A stretch of 10,854 nucleotides of DNA from Desulfobacterales bacterium (GTDB taxonomy: Bacteria; Desulfobacterota; Desulfobacteria; Desulfobacterales; UBA5852), in NCBI GenBank assembly GCA_030066455.1, contig JASJBQ010000126.1, positions 1 to 10,854 on the forward strand, written 5' to 3'. Shown here in pieces: positions 8,374 to 10,854 of the stretch. Each line of letters starts with the position of its first letter. The stretch's first letter is position 1. Both the position numbers and the translations under genes were made by a program. The notes under the pieces are model-generated. The model had not been told where the DNA came from. It ran no database searches and was given only the letters and a program-made list of their open reading frames with translations.

Positions 8374-9648
8374 TCAAACGCTGCCCCGCAATATTCCCTC
8401 CCGGCTGATCATGCCCCGGAAACGGCCGTCGGCGTCCACCACCGGAAGCCGCTTGAGACGCTTTTCCACCATCAGCCGGATGGCTTCCTCGAAAGGCGTG
8501 TGCTCACCCACCATTACCAGGCCGGTCTGCATCACGTCGGCGGCCGTCTTCTCCTTAAGGGTCTTGCGCAGCGCAGCAGGACAATCCTCCCGTGAACGGT
8601 GTGTCAGCCGGCAGGAAAGATATTCCCAGAAACCCTGTCCCCGACCGCCAAAGGCGGCCAGCAGGTCGCGATCGGAGATCAGTCCCATGAATACCCCGTT
8701 GGCGTCGACCACCGCCACCCGCTGAATATCGTCCGTGTCGATGATGCGGATGACCTCATCGGCCGGGGCGTCGGGGGCCACGGTCTGGGTGTCGCGGCGC
8801 ATGATATCGGCCACATAGCGCAAGTTTTCAACGGCCACGTCGCGCCGGCGGATCGTTTCCCAGCGCGGCGTTTCGCGGGCGATCGTCTGAAACACGTCCA
8901 GGCGCGAGAGCATGCCGACCAGGCCGCCGTCTTCGCCGACCACCGGCAGGCGCTTGATGCGGTTGCTGAGCATGAGGTCCACGCCTTCGGTCACCGGCCG
9001 GTCCGCCGTGACGGTCACGGCCGGCCGGGACATCACGTCCGCGGCGGTTTTGGCGGCCAGTGCCGACAGGGCCTGATCCCGGCGCCGGCTTTCCGAGGCC
9101 GCCAGGAGCCCCAGCCGCAGCGGCATCTGCCCGCGGTAGATCAAGTCGCCCTGGGTGACGATGCCCAGCGGCCGTCCGGCACGATCGACCACCGGCAGAC
9201 CGGAGAAGGATGCCGACAGCAGGATGCGCACCACTTCGCTGGCCGGGGTATCCGTGGCTACACGGCGGGGATCGGGCGTCATGATGTCGCGTACCTTGAT
9301 CTGGCGCGGAATGAGGTGCTTTCGGGTGCGGTAGCTGTGCACCGTCATCTCCCGCACGGAGACGATCCCATCGGTCACCATGGCCTCGATTTCCGGCCGC
9401 AAACGGTCAGCCTCTGCCGCCGGCAGGATGATCTCGACCTTGACGGGCAGGTTGTAGGAAATCGTGAGGATGTTGCGGGAGGCCAGCTCGCCGGATTCGT
9501 AGCTCCCGGCCATGCCGCGCGTCACCATACAGCGGGCCGCGATCCTGAGCCCTTGGACGTGGGCCACCAGGGCTTCGTAAAGGGGCTTGCCGCGGTGGCG
9601 AATTTCTTCCGACGTGTAGATTTCGATCACGCGGTAGTTCAGGGCCAT
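8374..9648 (-). CDS. DUF190 protein fused to four CBS domains
   Basis: A 424-residue soluble protein. Residues 1-108 are a DUF190 domain (PF02641; MALNYRVIEIYTSEE, SRNILTISYN, VSVREMTVHSY), a small ferredoxin-like fold repeatedly found beside crcB/fluC. Four CBS domains follow at about 119-170, 202-254, 280-332 and 369-422, each opening with a D-(I/V)-M motif and closing with G-(I/M/L)-(V/L/I)-(T/S). CBS tandems usually sense adenine nucleotides; the ligand here is not shown. The true start is the ATG at 9646-9648 with GGGAGG six bases before it; the same frame is open upstream to 9888, but that part is the shadow of crcB. It overlaps the 3' end of crcB by ten bases, so translation is coupled and a joint role in fluoride export is likely. 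Confidence 0.9.
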   Translation of the reverse strand: MALNYRVIEIYTSEEIRHRGKPLYEALVAHVQGLRIAARCMVTRGMAGSYESGELASRNILTISYNLPVKVEIILPAAEADRLRPEIEAMVTDGIVSVREMTVHSYRTRKHLIPRQIKVRDIMTPDPRRVATDTPASEVVRILLSASFSGLPVVDRAGRPLGIVTQGDLIYRGQMPLRLGLLAASESRRRDQALSALAAKTAADVMSRPAVTVTADRPVTEGVDLMLSNRIKRLPVVGEDGGLVGMLSRLDVFQTIARETPRWETIRRRDVAVENLRYVADIMRRDTQTVAPDAPADEVIRIIDTDDIQRVAVVDANGVFMGLISDRDLLAAFGGRGQGFWEYLSCRLTHRSREDCPAALRKTLKEKTAADVMQTGLVMVGEHTPFEEAIRLMVEKRLKRLPVVDADGRFRGMISREGILRGSV

Positions 9649-10049
9649 GGCGCACCTCCCTTGAAGACGATCTGAACCAGCCCCATGCCGGCCAGCACCA
9701 GCATGATCCCGCCGATATTGTTGGCCACAAAGGTCAGCGCGGCAATCGCCAGGCCGCCTCCGCGCAGCGATTCCACCACTTCCAGGGCATAGGTCGAAAA
9801 AGTGGTGAGCGCCCCCAGGAAACCGGTCATGAAAAAAAGTCGCGTGGCAGGTGTCAGCAAAGGCAGCCGGTCGATCAGAGCAAAGCACACGCCGATCAGA
9901 AAACAGCCGATCATGTTGGCGATGAACGTACCCCAGCTCAGCCCCGGACCGAAAAGCCGCACCGCCCCCAGCGATATCAGGTAGCGTCCCGCCGCCCCCA
10001 GGCTGCCGCCGGCCATCACCAGAAGGATTTTAACGAGAAATCCGGACAT
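9639..10049 (-). CDS. crcB: Fluoride channel FluC/CrcB
   Basis: A 136-residue inner-membrane protein with four predicted helices, the usual size for single-domain Fluc channels, which work as antiparallel dimers exporting fluoride. Diagnostic motifs are GGSLGAAGRYLIS (14-26), GTFIANMIGCF with the pore Asn45 (40-50), and GFLGALTTFSTYALE (76-90). By alignment from memory with Fluc-Ec2, Phe84 fits the first pore-lining phenylalanine and Tyr87 takes the second Phe position. The central Na+ site is formed by backbone around the TTFST break, which is present. The start is the ATG at 10047-10049; no strong Shine-Dalgarno is seen. It is the first gene of the unit, overlapping the DUF190-CBS gene by ten bases. 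I looked for a crcB fluoride riboswitch in the leader and did not find one. Confidence 0.95.
   Translation of the reverse strand: MSGFLVKILLVMAGGSLGAAGRYLISLGAVRLFGPGLSWGTFIANMIGCFLIGVCFALIDRLPLLTPATRLFFMTGFLGALTTFSTYALEVVESLRGGGLAIAALTFVANNIGGIMLVLAGMGLVQIVFKGGAPWP
9655..9660 (-). promoter_or_regulatory. Shine-Dalgarno of the DUF190-CBS gene, inside crcB
   Basis: GGGAGG read on the minus strand from 9660 to 9655, six bases before the ATG at 9648. It decides the start of the DUF190-CBS gene against the long upstream open frame. Confidence 0.8.
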
Positions 10050-10094
10050 GCCGATCCGTTCGCCCGCTGATCGCGAGTGTCAAGCCCGTAGCCG

Positions 10095-10140
10095 ACCGTG
10101 CACAATTTCTTGTGCACCACTGCCCTGAAAACCGTGCACG
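10095..10140. repeat. GTGCAC repeat cluster with perfect hairpin in the crcB leader
   Basis: GTGCAC occurs at 10098-10103, 10112-10117 and 10134-10139. The first two form a perfect inverted repeat GTGCACAA-TTTC-TTGTGCAC (10098-10117; 8-bp arms, 4-base loop). ACCGTGCAC is also directly repeated at 10095-10103 and 10131-10139. It lies about 50-90 bases before the crcB start. It could be an operator or an RNA hairpin in the crcB leader; there is no T-run on the crcB strand, so it is not a standard terminator. Confidence 0.6.
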
Positions 10141-10181
10141 CGCCTGGTAGGGCCTTGGGGGTGAAATGCCAAGAATATTCA

Positions 10182-10210
10182 TACATAGGCTGAATTACTA
10201 TTCATTTCAA
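10182..10210 (-). promoter_or_regulatory. Weak sigma-70-like promoter candidate for crcB
   Basis: On the minus strand TTGAAA (10210-10205) is followed, after exactly 17 bases, by TATGTA (10187-10182), within the AT-rich part of the leader. The -35 is good but the -10 matches consensus at only three of six positions. Confidence 0.22.
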
Positions 10211-10255
10211 CATTTTAAATGCCTGGCGCCCATCGCGGGCAACACTCCCCGGGCC

Positions 10256-10270
10256 TGGCATACTTACTGC
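10256..10270 (+). promoter_or_regulatory. Sigma-54-like -24/-12 promoter candidate
   Basis: TGGCATACTTACTGC matches the TGGCAYR-N4-TTGC pattern with the obligatory GG and GC dinucleotides at the right spacing (ten bases between). One of the two T residues before GC is a C, and the base after GC is G instead of A/T. It points toward the integrase gene, about 60 bases upstream of its start. No activator site was identified. Confidence 0.3.
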
Positions 10271-10330
10271 GGTGCCGTAACTAGGGGGGTGCGTTTGATT
10301 AAAAGCGAAGCGTGTAAACGGAGGTGAGGC

Positions 10331-10854
10331 TTGCAGCCGGGTAAGCCCAAATTGCTCGACCAATTGCGAACGGCGATACGCGTGCGACATTACAGCATTC
10401 GCACGGAGGAAGTCTACGTCCAGTGGGTAAAGCGTTATATTTATTTCCATGGCAAGCGTCATCCCAAGAATCTGAACGCGAAGCATGTCACGTGCTTTTT
10501 ATCGCACCTGGCGGTCGAGCGCAAAGTAGCCGCTTCGACTCAGAACCAGGCCCTCTGCGCTCTGGTATTTCTCTATCGGCACGTGCTGGAAATAGAACTG
10601 GGGCAATTTGAAGGGATGGTTTTTGCCAAACGTCGCCGGAAATGGCCTGAAGTGTTCACCCGCGAAGAGGTCGAAAAGATAATGACCAATCCGCATCGCC
10701 GTAAAGAAGTCCTATATCCCCAAGCATCCGAGGAGCCACACATTAAGGCATTCGTTTGCCACGCATCTCATCGAGAACGGCTATGATATCCGTACCGTGC
10801 AGGAACTTCTGGGACATAAAGACGTGCGAACCACCCAAATCTACACCCATGTGC
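10331..10854 (+). pseudogene. Integron-type tyrosine recombinase (IntI-like), internally deleted and frameshifted
   Basis: The TTG at 10331 has GGAGG six bases upstream (10320-10324). The first about 117 residues match the core-binding domain of integron integrases: LLDQLRTAIRVRHYSIRTEE, then YFHGKRHP, LAVERKVAASTQNQAL and FLYRHVL. The conserved reading ends near EEVEKIM (about 10682). The frame continues only as noise to a stop at 10784-10786. From about 10686 a different frame reads [13 protein letters not shown], then [20 protein letters not shown] and [19 protein letters not shown], the C-terminal catalytic end, to the window edge. Compared with IntI1, about 130 residues in between are missing, including the first catalytic Arg and the beta-strand Lys. 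The HxxR, second His and Tyr remain but out of frame. It is inactive as a recombinase and probably a relic. Confidence 0.85.

Larger units (their letters stand above)
10050..10330. other. Divergent leader between crcB and the broken integrase (281 bases)
   Basis: No gene is seen. An AT-rich stretch lies at about 10170-10220, containing the palindrome GAATATTC (10173-10180). GCCTGGC occurs twice (10221-10227, 10253-10259). GTGCAC repeats, a sigma-54-like site and a weak sigma-70 candidate are listed separately. If the integrase belonged to an integron, its attI would be expected here, but I could not identify a GTTRRRY core. Confidence 0.5.

Noticed and set aside
8081..8377. Small minus-strand ORF in the convergent gap
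   Set aside because: Its 3' half is antisense to the GGDEF gene, there is no Shine-Dalgarno, and the product resembles nothing.
8599..9675. 358-codon plus-strand frame opposite the DUF190-CBS gene
   Set aside because: His/Gly/Arg-rich antisense shadow with no recognisable domain; the minus-strand frame has DUF190 and four CBS domains.
9649..9888. N-terminal extension of the DUF190-CBS protein
   Set aside because: The open frame continues upstream, but that region is crcB in another frame, and GGGAGG marks the ATG at 9648.
10050..10330. Fluoride (crcB) riboswitch in the crcB leader
   Set aside because: The minus-strand leader has GCGATGGGCGCC, loosely like the riboswitch start, but lacks the conserved AAC-GC segment and the CTGATG-CTCCTAC tail, and no pseudoknot can be drawn.
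10202..10486. Minus-strand ORF overlapping the integrase start
   Set aside because: Shadow of the integrase 5' end and leader; no domain and no ribosome-binding site.

Overview
The window looks like a chromosomal segment of a GC-rich Gram-negative bacterium. The gene content is an HPP protein with a CBS partner, a DUF190/FluC pair, a PleD-like diguanylate cyclase with a multi-spanning sensor kinase, and a variant homocysteine-methyltransferase-fold enzyme. This mix would fit Desulfobacterota (former Deltaproteobacteria), but that is inferred from gene content and protein style only; there is no rRNA or phylogenetic marker here.

Layout, left to right. (a) 1-883, minus strand: a two-gene unit with a CBS-pair protein followed by the start of an HPP-family membrane protein that runs off the left edge. 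(b) 884-1223: a roughly 340-base divergent intergenic region with only small inverted repeats. (c) 1224-3254, plus strand: a DMT-type 'EmrE family' transporter, then a homocysteine S-methyltransferase-fold protein of an atypical subgroup, ending in a plausible hairpin/T-run terminator. (d) 3255-3790: mostly non-coding, with one unrecognised minus-strand ORF of coding-like composition and an unusually strong Shine-Dalgarno sequence without an obvious start codon. (e) 3791-8214, plus strand: a tight two-gene signalling operon (5-base gap) with a membrane histidine kinase (about 9 TM, GAF-like, PAS, HisKA, HATPase) and a REC-REC-REC-GGDEF response regulator. (f) 8374-10049, minus strand: fluC/crcB (fluoride channel) overlapping by 10 bases a DUF190 protein fused to four CBS domains. 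(g) 10050-10330: a divergent leader with a GTGCAC hairpin and repeats and a sigma-54-like site. (h) 10331-10854, plus strand: an integron-type tyrosine recombinase gene broken by an internal deletion and frameshift, running off the right edge.

How the parts fit. The kinase/regulator pair should convert a membrane or intracellular cue into cyclic-di-GMP. Its regulator resembles Caulobacter DivK joined in one chain to PleD, with a PleC/DivJ-type kinase next door. The fluC-DUF190-CBS unit is a fluoride-efflux cassette carrying a likely nucleotide-sensing module. CBS modules thus appear at both ends of the window, each linked to a membrane protein. No complete undescribed system (CRISPR, defence island, biosynthetic cluster) is evident. 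The items most worth checking are the DivK-PleD-like fusion, the DUF190-CBS fusion, the methyltransferase variant with altered homocysteine-binding residues, and the deleted integrase.
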